Shown here piece by piece: positions 13,101-33,018 of a stretch of 64,000 nucleotides of DNA. Position numbers and translations under genes: made by a program. The stretch lies in the NCBI RefSeq assembly GCF_036370855.1, contig NC_088101.1:7804154-7868153 (forward strand), written 5' to 3'. Below the pieces are notes generated by a model. That model was not told where the DNA came from and made no database searches. It saw nothing but the letters and a program-made list of their open reading frames with translations. The stretch comes from Dromaius novaehollandiae (lineage: Eukaryota; Chordata; Aves; Casuariiformes; Dromaiidae). Numbering within the stretch: the first letter of the stretch is position 1; each line of letters begins with the position of its first letter.

Positions 13101-15545
13101 GCAGCCTCAAGCCCCTCAGTTTCCCAGAAGACTGGTGCTGCCAGGAACCCCATTGCCTACTATTTCCCGCCTATCTCACTAAAAGCTATAGGTTACACTG
13201 GCCTTCTCTAGGAATAAAGTTTCATTGCTTATAGTTTTGCTTACCCATTTGTGTTTAGTTGTCATTCCTTACCTTCTCACTTTTGGCCTGCTCCTAAAGC
13301 AACTTGCTGTCCTAACACGTGTTCCCTGGCGTGGTATAAGTAGAGTTAGATGAAGGGTCATTGGTGGTCTGGCACAATGCAGTGCATTTCTGAATAGCTG
13401 CCTTCAGCATCAGCACATGGAATTGGCTGGTAAATAGTCAATGTGCTAAAAACTTTGTGGGCGGGAGGGTGGAGGTAGTTTCTGGGACCTGATTTGAGGC
13501 AGGAAATGTGGGCCAAATGAGGTATTGATAGTCCACCGGGAAGAAACAGGAAGGTGTGGCAACTACCTTAAAGGAATTTCTCAGCAAAAAGCCGAGGCAC
13601 AGGAAAGAAGGATCATTTCTTAAAAGAAGAAAGGGAAGGACAGACTTCCCTTCCTTGTGAGGAGGAAGAGGAGGCTTCCTCTGCTGAATGAAGGAGAATT
13701 ATTTTCTGTCCTGCGAGACCTTATTATCTGTACTGCTTCTCTACCCCTTCATGAGTTGCATTCCCCAAGCCACAACAGGAGCACAGACAGATACTATAAT
13801 TCTTCCTTGCCCCCTTCCAAAAAAACCAGAAAGCCAGCCAACTCCTCCCTTGCTCAGCCCTCCATCCTGCCATTTGCCAGCTATAATTATCCTTTGTAAA
13901 CCATTCAGTCCAAGACCTCTGAGCTTTCCTGGGAGCTGTTGCAACAGCCATCACAAGCACATCCCAAAAAAGCAGGGAAGCTGGCAAAGTTACACCTGCT
14001 GAAAAATGCCATTAGGTTTGGGGGGAAACCAAATGGAGAGGCACTGGCAGTCTACTGCTTTTCACGCAGCATTTGCTACACATTGAAAGACAATTTCTCC
14101 ACCCATCCCACTCAGTTTGCTCCTGGACACACAGCATTGCTATCACCCATTGCAGTGAAAGTATTACCTTGGATTCGCAGGCCAGCCTGGGGGCCCCGGC
14201 CCCTTGCAGCATTGTGAAAGCTGTCCCATCACGTTCTAGGCAGGCAATCCAGTGACACAGGGGATGCCACATCTCCAGGAAAGCAGAAGAGTACCAACCA
14301 ACCATCACAAAAGATGCCATCGCTGCTAAGAAAGTGCCAGTACCCCCTTTGAGTCCAAAGGTGAGTTACAGGCGATTAGGGTATTGAGGCTTCTTCTTCC
14401 AGTGGGGCTTCCTGGGATGGCCGTGAATCTGCCTCACCAGGCCTCCAAGGCTGGCAAGACCATCGGTGGTGGTGGGTGGACAATGGGTGGTGGCCACTGT
14501 GATGGCATTCCCACATAAAGCGGAAGAAGATGAAGAGTCGCTAGCAGCCTCTCTCCCAAGGTAGTCAAAAGATCTGGCCCAAAGGCAGGCAAAAGGCAAT
14601 ACCAGATCCACGTGGCCAGGTCTCTTGTAATTTTTATTCTTCACTCCATCTGCTTTTTACCTCCTGAAATAATGAATCATTTTGGTTTTCTTACACTGCT
14701 ATTGCAATCCTTTATATCACATGGTGGGGAGGCCGGGGGCGGGGAACGAACACCAAAAGCAACCAAGCTGTGAATGACACCAAAACCAAGCAGAGCATCT
14801 ATGTCTACACATTTACAGTATAGGCTAAAAATTGTAATACGATGAAAAAATATCCCAAAAAAGCACTACAAAAATGAGCTTGAGTACCAAAATCAGTCCA
14901 GCCAGGTCCAAGAAGTTCAGCCTCAGTTAACTTATCTGCCAAAAGGGGCTGGCAAGGTGTTTAAAACATCCTTCTGCTCATACATATGATCAGGAGCATG
15001 GAAACAACTGAGAAACACTGACCAAAGCCTGTCTACTTCTGAACTCCAAAGTGCTTGAAATTGTTAGAGAAATAAACCTGCATTTTAGTGATGCCTCTGG
15101 CCTGTCCGAAGGTGATATGCTTGCTTGCAATATGAAGAGGAAAAAAGGGTTTTCATCTCCAGGCAATTCATAACACAACTTCCTATTTTCAAGTCAGAAA
15201 GTTGACATAGCCTATTACAATACTCATCACAATCACTGATTAATTTTATTACTTCAAAAGGAAACACTGAAGGGTACACATTTATCAAATTCCTGTAAGT
15301 TCACTCAAGCATCCACTATTATGAGCTGCATAACTACAGAGTATGATTGGGCTATATAAATATTCTCAGCACAGTAGTTTCTTTAAGAATTAGCTTTGCC
15401 ATCCACAAAATAAGCAGAGCCGCAACATGTCATTCCTCTACCCTTCTTGCTGCTTGTTCCTCTTACCAACAGTCAATCTGCTGCAATTGTCCATTCTGAA
15501 GCTGGAGGAAATACTTTATCCAGAAATGGGAAGGTATTTCAAATA
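4136..15545. other. Non-coding stretch upstream of the known GPAT3-like exons
   Basis: Presumably the large first intron and upstream region of the GPAT3-like gene. The open frames here are short, overlap on both strands and match no family I recognise. A pyrimidine-rich, compositionally distinct block lies at about 12,880-13,300, and a slightly GC-richer block with overlapping frames at about 13,650-14,650. One weak N-terminal exon candidate (14168-14325, minus) is discussed in the findings. Confidence 0.5.
10330..10475 (+). repeat. Probable ancient SINE/LINE tail fragment (CORE/MIR-like or amniote SINE-like)
   Basis: The stretch from the CACTGTGCTAGACGATGTAC motif through GACAGTCTCTGCCCAAGAG and the following ACAAGACAGA run resembles the tail seen in old amniote SINE/L3-type repeats (a 'GCTGTACAAACAC...GACAGTCCCTGCCCC..AGAGCTTACAATC' pattern). 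It is recognised by memory only and family assignment is uncertain. No target-site duplication is visible. Confidence 0.35.
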
Positions 15546-15549
15546 ACTT

Positions 15550-16088
15550 ATTTAAATAAGTTGATGAGGCCACATCTAGACTACTGTGTCCAGTTCTGGG
15601 CTCCTCAGTACAAGAGAGACATGGAGCTACTGTTAGCGAGTCCAGCGGAGGGCTGCCAAGATGCTGAAGGGACTGGAGCATCTCTCCTATGAGGAAAGGC
15701 TGAGAGAGCTGGGCCTGTCCAGCCTGGAGAAGAGAAGACTGAGAGGGAATCTTGTCCATGTGTACAAGTATCTGAAGGGAGGGTGCAAAGAAGACGGGGC
15801 CAGACTCTTCTCAGTGGCGCCCGGGGACAGGACGAGAGGCAACGGGCACCAACTGAAACCCAGGAAATTCCGTCAGAACATGAGGAAAAACTTCTTTGCT
15901 GTGAGAGTGACTGAACACTGGAACAGGCTGCTCAGAGAGGTTGTGGAGTCTCCTTCTTTGGAGATATTCAAAAGCTGTCTGGACATGATCCTGGGCAACA
16001 TGCTCTAGGTGACTCCGCTTGAGCAGGAGGCTTGGACTAGGTGATCTCCTGTGGTCCCTTCCAACCTCAACCATTCTGTGATTCTGTG
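15550..16088 (+). mobile_element. CR1 LINE, 5'-truncated 3' fragment
   Basis: The plus strand encodes the end of the CR1 reverse transcriptase ORF2: MRPHLDYCVQFWAPQYKRDM, then after a frame break [27 protein letters not shown] and [20 protein letters not shown]. The fragment ends with CCTTCCAACCTCAACC and ATTCTGTGATTCTGTG, the octamer repeat that ends CR1 elements. About 540 bp are left, with a frame break near 15655, so it is an inactive fossil. It lies in the intergenic or first-intron DNA upstream of the GPAT3-like exons. Confidence 0.95.
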
Positions 16089-16282
16089 AAATATGTAGCA
16101 ATAAAATGCACTTGAACTCATTTAAATGCTCCATCAGCTACGGGTAAATAAAAACTGATTAATACCAAATAGCTATATGCACCTCTGTGTGATACAATGC
16201 CCTATATATCCAGAAGAAGTTGCAAGAAACTTCACGTGTAAAATTCTCCGTTCATTTGGAAGAATTTTACTCCTGAACTTTC

Positions 16283-16319
<37 letters not shown>
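16283..16319. repeat. (AAT)n microsatellite
   Basis: About twelve uninterrupted AAT units in 37 bp. Confidence 0.97.
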
Positions 16320-16853
16320 CAGAAATCCAACTCAGAAGAAAAGCATGTTGGTGACAAAGGAGGAATCAAGAGTAAAACTCCCTTTAACTTGAATGAATCT
16401 CAAATTGAGAGCTATAAGCACTTGAAATTCACTTGGAACAGGAAAATTCACTTGAAACACTGCAGCAATTCCTGACATCTTAGGGGACTATTTAACTACA
16501 AAAGATCTTCAGGTTCACAACTATTGAATCACAGAAATAAGTAAACTACAAGTAGTTCAGTATCAACTAGCTGATATCATCTATACGTAATGTTGCATAT
16601 AAAGCCAATCTTAATACCAGACAGATGAAGTAGTTCAATGGATAATAGATAAAAGCCTGTATAAAGAAGTGAAATGTAGTGACCTGGCACAGAAACGTGT
16701 CTTTCTAATAAACTGGTATCAGTGCCATCCTTACACAAGCCAAAGAAAGCACTGTCAACTGAAAGGGGAATAAAATACTATTCTGTCCATTTAATTGTTA
16801 GTGCTATTTGTTCCATATGTAGCATGACAGCCAAATATATCTGCCAAAAAAAA

Positions 16854-16866
16854 GGGGGGGGGGGGG
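16854..16866 (+). repeat. Poly-G run (13 G)
   Basis: Thirteen consecutive G directly after a run of A. Homopolymer length is prone to sequencing error. Confidence 0.9.
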
Positions 16867-17601
16867 AAGAGATGCCACTTTTTTCTATCTACCACCCAAG
16901 GAACAGTGCTGTGATTAGCCAATAGATTTTAACTGGTTTATTACTGCTTTTAGAAAAGGTAATTCAGTTATTTGTGTGCATTTCCACAGAACTGCCTGAA
17001 AAAAAGAAACAATCTGCAGCCCATATAGCTTGTATCTTCTCAAAGTGGCAAAGCTTGTGGTCTTTGCTTCTTGCACTGCCTGTTCTGATTCTCACATTTT
17101 ATGCATCAGTCAAGTTTCCTGGTTCCAGTAAAAATACAAGGTGATGTTTCTGTTATGAGATACAGGCGGCCTAGCCAGTAGCTAGGAGAAGACTCACAGA
17201 GGTTTTGACCAGGAGACTAGAGTGGTGAGTTCAAGCTTCTGGTCAACTGCACAGGCAAATTAATCTTTTTTGTTGCCACAGGACTTGTACCTGCACACCG
17301 ATTTAACAGTCTGAAGAACGACACTTATGAAAGAAAGCAATTTTTTGTTTATTAGCTGCTCTTAATCCAGACAATGACTTTTGGCTGCCTGGGAAAGCCA
17401 GGAGACAGTGACATTTGTATTTCATGAGGAGGCAACACAGACTAGGTGCCATCTGTCTCTCTTGGCTCTCAATCCTTAAAGTCATTCTACTCATTTGTTT
17501 GTACAAAGAAATCCCTGGGCAATTACAACCTTTCAATCTAAGCTCTCCACCCTTCACGCGGTAGTTCAGACCAATAGTAATATTCAGGTCTGGGGTCTCC
17601 T

Positions 17602-17811
17602 GTTCCTTATTGGGTCTCATCACTGTCCCTAGGCAGGCTGTTTCTTTCCTTAGCTTTACTGTTGCAGTTTCTGCTGACGGATGTACCTTTGTTCCTTGTT
17701 GGGTCCCGCCATTATCTCTCAAGGTCCTGATGAGGAGGAGGTAATTCCAGACTATAACAATTAACGCTGCCCCAGCAGGGAGAGGAGGCTTTGTCTCTCA
17801 AGGTCCTGATG
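17602..17811. repeat. Two interleaved short direct repeats
   Basis: A 26-bp unit starting GTTCCTTRTTGGGTC occurs at 17602 and 17691 (period 89), diverged. An identical 18-bp unit TCTCTCAAGGTCCTGATG occurs at 17715 and 17794 (period 79). This suggests a decayed tandem duplication or part of an unrecognised element. Confidence 0.7.
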
Positions 17812-20800
17812 CCCTGCACCGGCCTTATTTCAAAGTTTTGACGTCCTCAATAGTTCAATAATTTCCTCAACATCACACACAGGAGTGCCCACATGGCAGT
17901 CATCTTTCAAGCAAACGCATATACACTGTGGACAGATGAAAGCCACCAACAGAACATAACTGCTTTCAAAACGGATGGCTATGGTTTTGCCTTCCCTCTG
18001 ACATGCAGACACTGACTACAAAGAATGCTCAATGTGGCCTCCAAGGAATCACACCATCACACAAATTTTAGGAACTACTCTTTCCAAGTGCACATCCTTC
18101 CTGCCCAATACTATTCTAGTAGCTCCAAGAGCTGCCTGTAGTCATTTAATGGAGAGAGTTTGCAGCTGACGCTAGACTGCTTTTCTTATAATGCCTGTCT
18201 TATCAGACTACCTGAACATATGTCTCTAGCAGATACTGTTCCAAAAAAGCATTAGCACATCAACTGCAGTCAGGTGGTGCTTCAGTTATTAAAGTAATAC
18301 ATTCCCTTCAGGTATAACAAAGACATGTTTTTGCCTACGGCAAACAACTATAAGCTCCATGATAATTAATCGTGGTCAATCCTCTATCCATCAATCTTTT
18401 TACAGTAAGTACACAGGGTGTATTGTCTGTCTTGAGCTACAACAAGATCAAAAGCTACTTATATTTAGAAGTACATCCTGACATTGTCATTAGGCACACA
18501 AATGTGTTACTCTTGCTGAACGTGTTCCTCTTTGACTCCATTTGTAGAGCTCCCTGACATTTCTAAGCAACAGTTTTGCCATACTTCACACAGAGGAAAG
18601 CCTGTGAAGTAAATGACATGAAGACAAGAGAACAAGTCGAAGCTGACTTCCCAGCATCTCTTAGCATTCAGGGATTACTGAGATCATGCTTAACAGGACA
18701 AGAAAAAGCTGTTTGAATAGGACTGACCAGAGCATTCTGAACTCAAGCCCTAAATTGTGAAGTACTGCACTCATGCATAAAAACTGCTGAGAATACCTCT
18801 TTTTGCATCAAACTTTTCCCAGCTGTAACAGAAAATGACCCCTTTGTTTTTTTCTAAAATTTTCTTGATGTTTCAAACTCACATTTTGCAAACCCCTCAC
18901 CTGACTGCTATTTGAGGGTGAAATCATCTCTGATAGTTTTGCCTGGATTTTTAAGGAAACTGAGGCTCATGCCTCACCTGTGAAATCCTCCAGACTGTCA
19001 GAATAATCTTAAAGATCATCTATCGTATGGTAAGCAGTTTCATTTTGGATCCCTACCAAAAGTTTGAACATTCATTTATAGTAACCACACTGTCTTCATG
19101 CACTAAAGCACAAGTACCCACTCCTCAGTGTCTGTGCTCCAACTGATATACATCCACTGTTTTTTAGGTCTGATCGGATCCCATCTATGCCAGAAAACAG
19201 ATCCATTTTTACATCTGACTGCAGAAAAACCATGCTGGTTTATGATTTATCTCTGACTATAAACAGCTGAATTATGCCAACATTACAGAAGCATGTTTTA
19301 GCACTGTATCATTCATTAGGATGACTGTAACGCATTTAGCTCTGACTACACAAGCACTGCTGCCACACAAGTCAAATTCAGCAATCACAAAAGCTTATTT
19401 ATCATATCCTGTAGATTACAGCAGGACTGTATCTTAGCATCACAAAAGCAGGGAGTCCACTGCATGTTCTGACTACATTTGTTTTCCTCATCAATATAGA
19501 GATATCTGTCAGATGTGTAGGCAGTAGATGATTGTCTATATATATCTTATATATTGTCAATATATATTTTGTATATGGTCTGCGTATCATCAAAGTTGAA
19601 TGCATTAGAATATTTTGTCAACGCCTGACATGTATTGTATTGATTTACTGTACAGAACTTCATTGCCATCCTGGCTTAAAAGTTGCTGCAAGAATGGTAC
19701 ACCGAAATTTTCAGGCCATTTCTGAAAGATGCAAGCATTCGTGTTCATTTTTACTCTTTTCTCCACAAATAACTATCTAAGCCGGTCATACTCTTTTATC
19801 CTTCTTGCCTCCACCACAGCAGTGTGGTCTTTGGTTGTATTATACTTATTGCTCAATCATTTAATGGGGTGTGGCCTCTGTTGCAAGAAATGCCTAATAG
19901 CAGTTTCCCATACACCTTCTCAATCATCCTGTATTATCTGCAGACTTCGCCACCGCACCGTTCAGAACTCTAGATCATTCATGAGTACGTTGAGAAGCAG
20001 AAATCTCAGCTAGTACCTCTCTGCTGTAAGAACAGGTAAGAATAGCAGCAATTTTACTCTTTTAAATATTGGTACTACTTGTATATATTTTAAGTGTGAC
20101 TTAATGAAACTCATTTAAATCTGAATGTGCTTGAAGTAGCCACTTCTCTCCTAAATTTGTTGACAGGTTTTAAGGGAGTAAGAAATTACACTAAAAACAT
20201 TAATTATATATGCTAGTCAAAAACACAAGCATGACAGCCCAATTTATGGAAACACCCCTTTAAAGAACACAGGAGTGTACATCCTATTTCAAGAAACGAA
20301 GCATTTGCCTAAAGCTCAGAATATGCTTACATAAAGTCTTGATAAGGGATGAATTTAAACACTTGTTTTCCTAAAGATGGGAGAGCAAAATGGCAGCCTT
20401 TAGACTGGGTCTCTGATCATGTTAAATAAAACTCCCAAAACTCAGACCATAGTCTGAGCTGGAGTGGTGTGATTTACTGCAGCCAGACTGCTGTTTAAAA
20501 TTATCATTTTATTATTTCCTTATCACAATTTATGAGGTTCTTAACTCAGAATATTCTCATCACAATCCTAGGTGGTACAGCGCATTTCCAGACATACTCA
20601 CACAGCAAATACGTGCAAATGTGACAAACTCCACAGCTGTATGTCATGTTTCCAAAGATACAACTTTTTTATGGACACCAGCTCAGCCAGTCCTGTGCCT
20701 TTACCTATTCCAGGGTGGAATGACACAGTCTTCCCACTCTTAAGACATGAATACAGCCTGCTCCACCCACACTCCAAACTGGATGATGTGCACCATACAG

Positions 20801-21748
20801 CTTTGTTTAAACGCTGTTCTGATGCTTTACTGCAGATCTTAATCCAAATTAATGAGGCCCACTGAGAGGCACAGACCACGATTTTCAGTGTGGAGTTAAG
20901 CTGGTCCTGATGCCTGCGGGCAGCTGACTGTGTCGGTATCCGGCGCTGACCGCACAGGAATCCCTGCGGCGGCAGTACCATACCTTGCTTTCCGGAACAA
21001 CTCCGGCACCTGCAGTCCTTCGCTCCAGAAGCCATCTGTGAAACGCGCGGGGGCTGAACAGCCTTTCTAAAGCCAAGTATTGTTTCACCTTAACGACAAA
21101 AACAAAACGGAAATTTAGACTGACGAATTACGTAATCTAAGAAGGAAAATTGAAAAACTAGTGATAGCAATAGGAAAGTAAAAAATAGTGGTAGTAATAT
21201 GTAAACGGAGATGTGGCTTTCTAAGGAGCACGAATGATGCAGATTCCTTCTCCTCCTCCTCTGTTAAAGTGAACTGTGAGTCAATACTACCTATATTACT
21301 TAAAACTAGTTTCACCGGCAATCAGTTTTTGCAGGGAACACTGCAGGACACGAAGAGGCAATAAACGGACCGAGAGAGGGTTCAGACGAGGGAGAACTCA
21401 GGGAGGCGAACGTTAAAACTCACATGAAGGGCGAAACACCGGGCAGCAGCGAGCAGCCGCCAGACGGGGCCGTTACCAGAGGCCCGGGTCCCGCCGGCGC
21501 TTTTCCGCTTCGCGCCTGCTCGCTGTCCCCCACCGGGGTCGCACGTCCCCGCTGCCCCCGGCGGCGGGGCGCGAAGGGAGGCGGCCGCCGGGGCTCCCGC
21601 GGGCTGCCCTCACCGCACCGGCGGGGACGGGAGCGGGCGGCGCGGCGCGGCCCTGCCCCGGCCTGCCCTGCCCTGCCCTGCCCTGCCGCCGGCGGCCACT
21701 TGGGGCTCCCTGCCGCCGCGGGGCGGCGCGGCCCGCCATTGTCGGGGC

Positions 21749-30045
<8,297 letters not shown>

Positions 30046-30745
30046 TCACTTAGCTTAGTTATTTGTCCAGATGACTACAACTGCACCAAAAGCTACTGCT
30101 CGGATGTTAAAACTGTCTCCTATCAATTTTAGTACTGCAGGGATAAAACTGACATACTGAATTTGTGAAGTATATACTTACTTTGAAATGCATGAATCCT
30201 GTTTGGCATATGCAGAGCAGAGTCCAGATCTCATTTCCTCATTCTGCCTTCCAGAGCTAAGTCTGTTCTCTCTCTCAGGGTTTAAATACTACACTAGTAG
30301 GGTGTAAGCAGTGATACATGTCACATACTGCCTCAGAGTGATACAACTTCAAGCTACTGCTGAAAAACAGTATTATGCCTTGGATAAGCCTCTTCTCAGC
30401 AGGTGTTACCAAGAGCATTGAGTCAACCCAGGTAACATAAGAGGAGCAGAAATCACCACAATTGACATATTTCCACCTGTTCTTAGATATCCAGTACTCC
30501 ATAAGCTTCCCCCCGCTTCCAATCCAACAGGGGAAGAACAGGTGTTTCACTTTGAACTTTAGTGAAACCTCCTAACAGGACAAATGTCCAAACAGTCCTA
30601 CAGTTAAGGATTTTGCTACAATATGTAGATGTCAGACTTCAACAACAGAGATTTAACACTCCATAAAGAAATTAACATATCTGCTTCCACCAGTGATGTT
30701 TTATGCCAGCCAAGCACATTTTTGGTAAAAAGTCTATAAACAGTA

Positions 30746-30751
30746 ATTAAA
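30746..30751 (+). promoter_or_regulatory. Candidate poly(A) signal of ABRAXAS1 (ATTAAA)
   Basis: A variant signal about 700 bp after the stop, the best one I see in sense before the MRPS18C coding end. Position and variant form make it plausible, not proven. Confidence 0.45.
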
Positions 30752-30758
30752 ATATAGT

Positions 30759-30764
30759 TTTATT
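30759..30764 (-). promoter_or_regulatory. Poly(A) signal of MRPS18C (AATAAA)
   Basis: A canonical signal on the minus strand, 23 bp after the MRPS18C stop codon, which predicts a very short 3' UTR. Confidence 0.7.
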
Positions 30765-30786
30765 GGTCATTTCTTTACAGTGCATA

Positions 30787-33018
30787 TTACTCTGGATACT
30801 TGACATTACAGATCTTGGGGTCCATAAGAAATGATGGGTTCTTAAACATAACTGGCATAAATCCTGTAAGAAAAGATTGAGGTTTTTTTTATTAATAAAA
30901 GATATACTTGACTTACAAGAGACTCAAATTATAATCATACTTACCAAATACATGAGCTCTTTTAATAGCTTTTGCAACCTCTTTCTGTTTCTTGTTACAC
31001 AAACCTGTGTAGAGAAAACATTTTTAGCCCCTACCTGCACAATAACCAAATAGTTTAAGGGATGAAAATATTACTATTTCTAACTTTTTTTTAAAGTCTT
31101 CCTAGAAAATGCATGTCTGCTTATACAAACTGTTAAGCTATAGAAAAAGCATATAATTATGGAATATTTTCATTCCAGGATTAAGAAGGTTACCAAGAAC
31201 AGTATTTTTCAAAAATGTATACAGCTGTTAGTCACTTTCAGAAAGCTAGCTGATACGAAATTACTTGACTCATAACACCCTTAACACTGACTGAGCAACA
31301 CTGAATGAGTTAGGTGTTATACTTACCTGTTATGTGCCTGCCATAAATGCGACCAGTATGTGGAGAAACAAACTGTGACAGAAGCTATTAAAAAAATAAG
31401 GTCAGTGTCAGTTTCTAAAAAGTTTTAGCTTTTATTTAAAACTGTTTTCACTCTAGTACTACTATATTTTCCTTTAGGACTCTGGTCAGGTCAGGTCATT
31501 TTTTAAGGAGAACTAAGTTACTTGTACTAGGAGTGAGCATTGAGTAAATGACAGTTATAACAAACATATAGGATTACTAGGTTGAACAGGTTGTCACATT
31601 TACATTATTTATTACACTTACCCACACATTGTCACTATTACACCTAGCCTTGAATTCTTCAGTTGCTTTTCTTGGACTTTCCACCCTCCACTTCAACACA
31701 GTAAACCTAGAGTCACCTTGACTATTTAAGCACAGGTATTTTAAAGAAACTCACCTGCACATTCTTGTAGTCTACATTTATTCCACATAAGACACATTTT
31801 CTAGGAGGCTCTTTATAGGGATTCTCCATTTCTATTGGCTGAAATTAGAGAACTATTAACATTTCAGTTTTGCAACATCAGTATTAGAGAAATTTTAAAG
31901 ATTTAGTACAATGACAAAAAGCCTGCTTACATACGGTCCTCGAGCACACTGATTCCTAGCACGCCAAGTGAAAATTGTTTCCTGGCACTACAATGCAGCC
32001 CTTTTTATCCTAAGGAAAGTGACAACTCACATAGGACTTAGGGCATATATGTCTGATGAGAACAAACCTAAAAAATCCCCAAACCCACCAGTAGTATCCA
32101 CTCACTGCAGCAATCAAGAACATTCAACTTAAGCACCCCAAAGAGCAATAAGGATATAGAGAAACCTGCAGTAATTAGTGAGTGTTATCTGCCTATTTGG
32201 GAGAGCTTTCTTTTAAAGTTTAACTCCCCTCAAAAAAGAGAGGAATTCCCATGCACTAGCACACTTTTTAAAGGATATTTTCAGAGGTTTCTGGAGCTCT
32301 GGAAAGCTCCCCTCAGAACACACCTGGCACCAAGTTAGAGCAGCAATAGACAAGGAAGAAAGTTAATTCTTCCAGTAATATGAATACAAGCTGCACATAG
32401 AAATATTCTTCGTAAAAAAAAATTGTTACCAATATAGGGAAGGAAACTCAACAGCCACACCTAGCAAGCACTTCAAAGTCTCTTCTCAACCACCTGCAGG
32501 AATCATGTAAACACACAGCTCTACAGGGAGAGCACATTTGAAAGGCCAAGACATTGCACTGTATCTAGTTTGGTCCTTCCTAAGTGCTACTGCATAGTAA
32601 TTTCCTTGAGCACTAACTTCCAGGTCTGCAAGAAACTATTATTTCACTACAGTATTGCTTTGTCCTAGGACACTGAGATACTTAAAGAGTTTTTGCAGGT
32701 TTCTCTACTACTTCACCAGATGCCCTCCAGGTGGAAAGCTACAATCAGCCTTAGAAGAGCCAGCAGAGATGCACTTCAGAGCTAGCCTTACGTGATCCGA
32801 CTTGAGCGACACTTCCTCCTGCCGTGAGCTGCATCTCCTTCCCCACAGCACCGCTACAGCACAAAACCAAGACACAACAGAGTCACCACCAGGCGCAGGC
32901 TTACGCGACCCCACGACGCGAACGGAGACGACGGCAGAGAAGGGAACAGACCGGCAGGGAACCGCGGCCGCAGCGTGCACAAGCCCAGCGTCCTCCCAGC
33001 CACGGCGAGAGCCGCCAT
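30787..33018 (-). CDS. MRPS18C: Mitochondrial ribosomal protein S18C (bS18m)
   Basis: Six exons in order: 33018-32905, 32853-32792, 31838-31755, 31384-31327, 31004-30945, 30863-30787. The last five join in phase and read [76 protein letters not shown] and [12 protein letters not shown]-stop, a clear match to the S18 family; the CxxC of KCVLCG belongs to the zinc-binding pair. Exon 1 starts [12 protein letters not shown], the family-like start of a mitochondrial targeting peptide. Joining exon 1 (donor GTAAGC, phase 0) to exon 2 (needs two bases to complete a codon) does not keep the frame, and intron 1 would be only 51 bp; see findings. Role: a subunit of the small mitoribosomal particle. It shares a head-to-head promoter with HELQ. 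Confidence 0.92.

Larger units (their letters stand above)
16089..21400. other. Non-coding stretch between the CR1 fragment and the ABRAXAS1 promoter
   Basis: No recognisable exon. It contains microsatellites, a set of staggered short repeats at about 17.6-17.8 kb and two unexplained minus-strand open frames of 139 and 145 codons (see findings). It should hold the start of the minus-strand GPAT3-like gene and the distal ABRAXAS1 promoter, but I could not place either. Confidence 0.5.
30046..30786. other. Tail-to-tail region between ABRAXAS1 and MRPS18C
   Basis: It holds the 3' UTR of ABRAXAS1 (plus). No other open frame is convincing. The 3' UTR of MRPS18C (minus) must lie in its right-hand end. 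Confidence 0.8.

Noticed and set aside
12880-13300. Pyrimidine-rich block with AATAAAG considered as a solo LTR
   Set aside because: No TG...CA ends, no target duplication and no recognised LTR sequence could be supported by eye.
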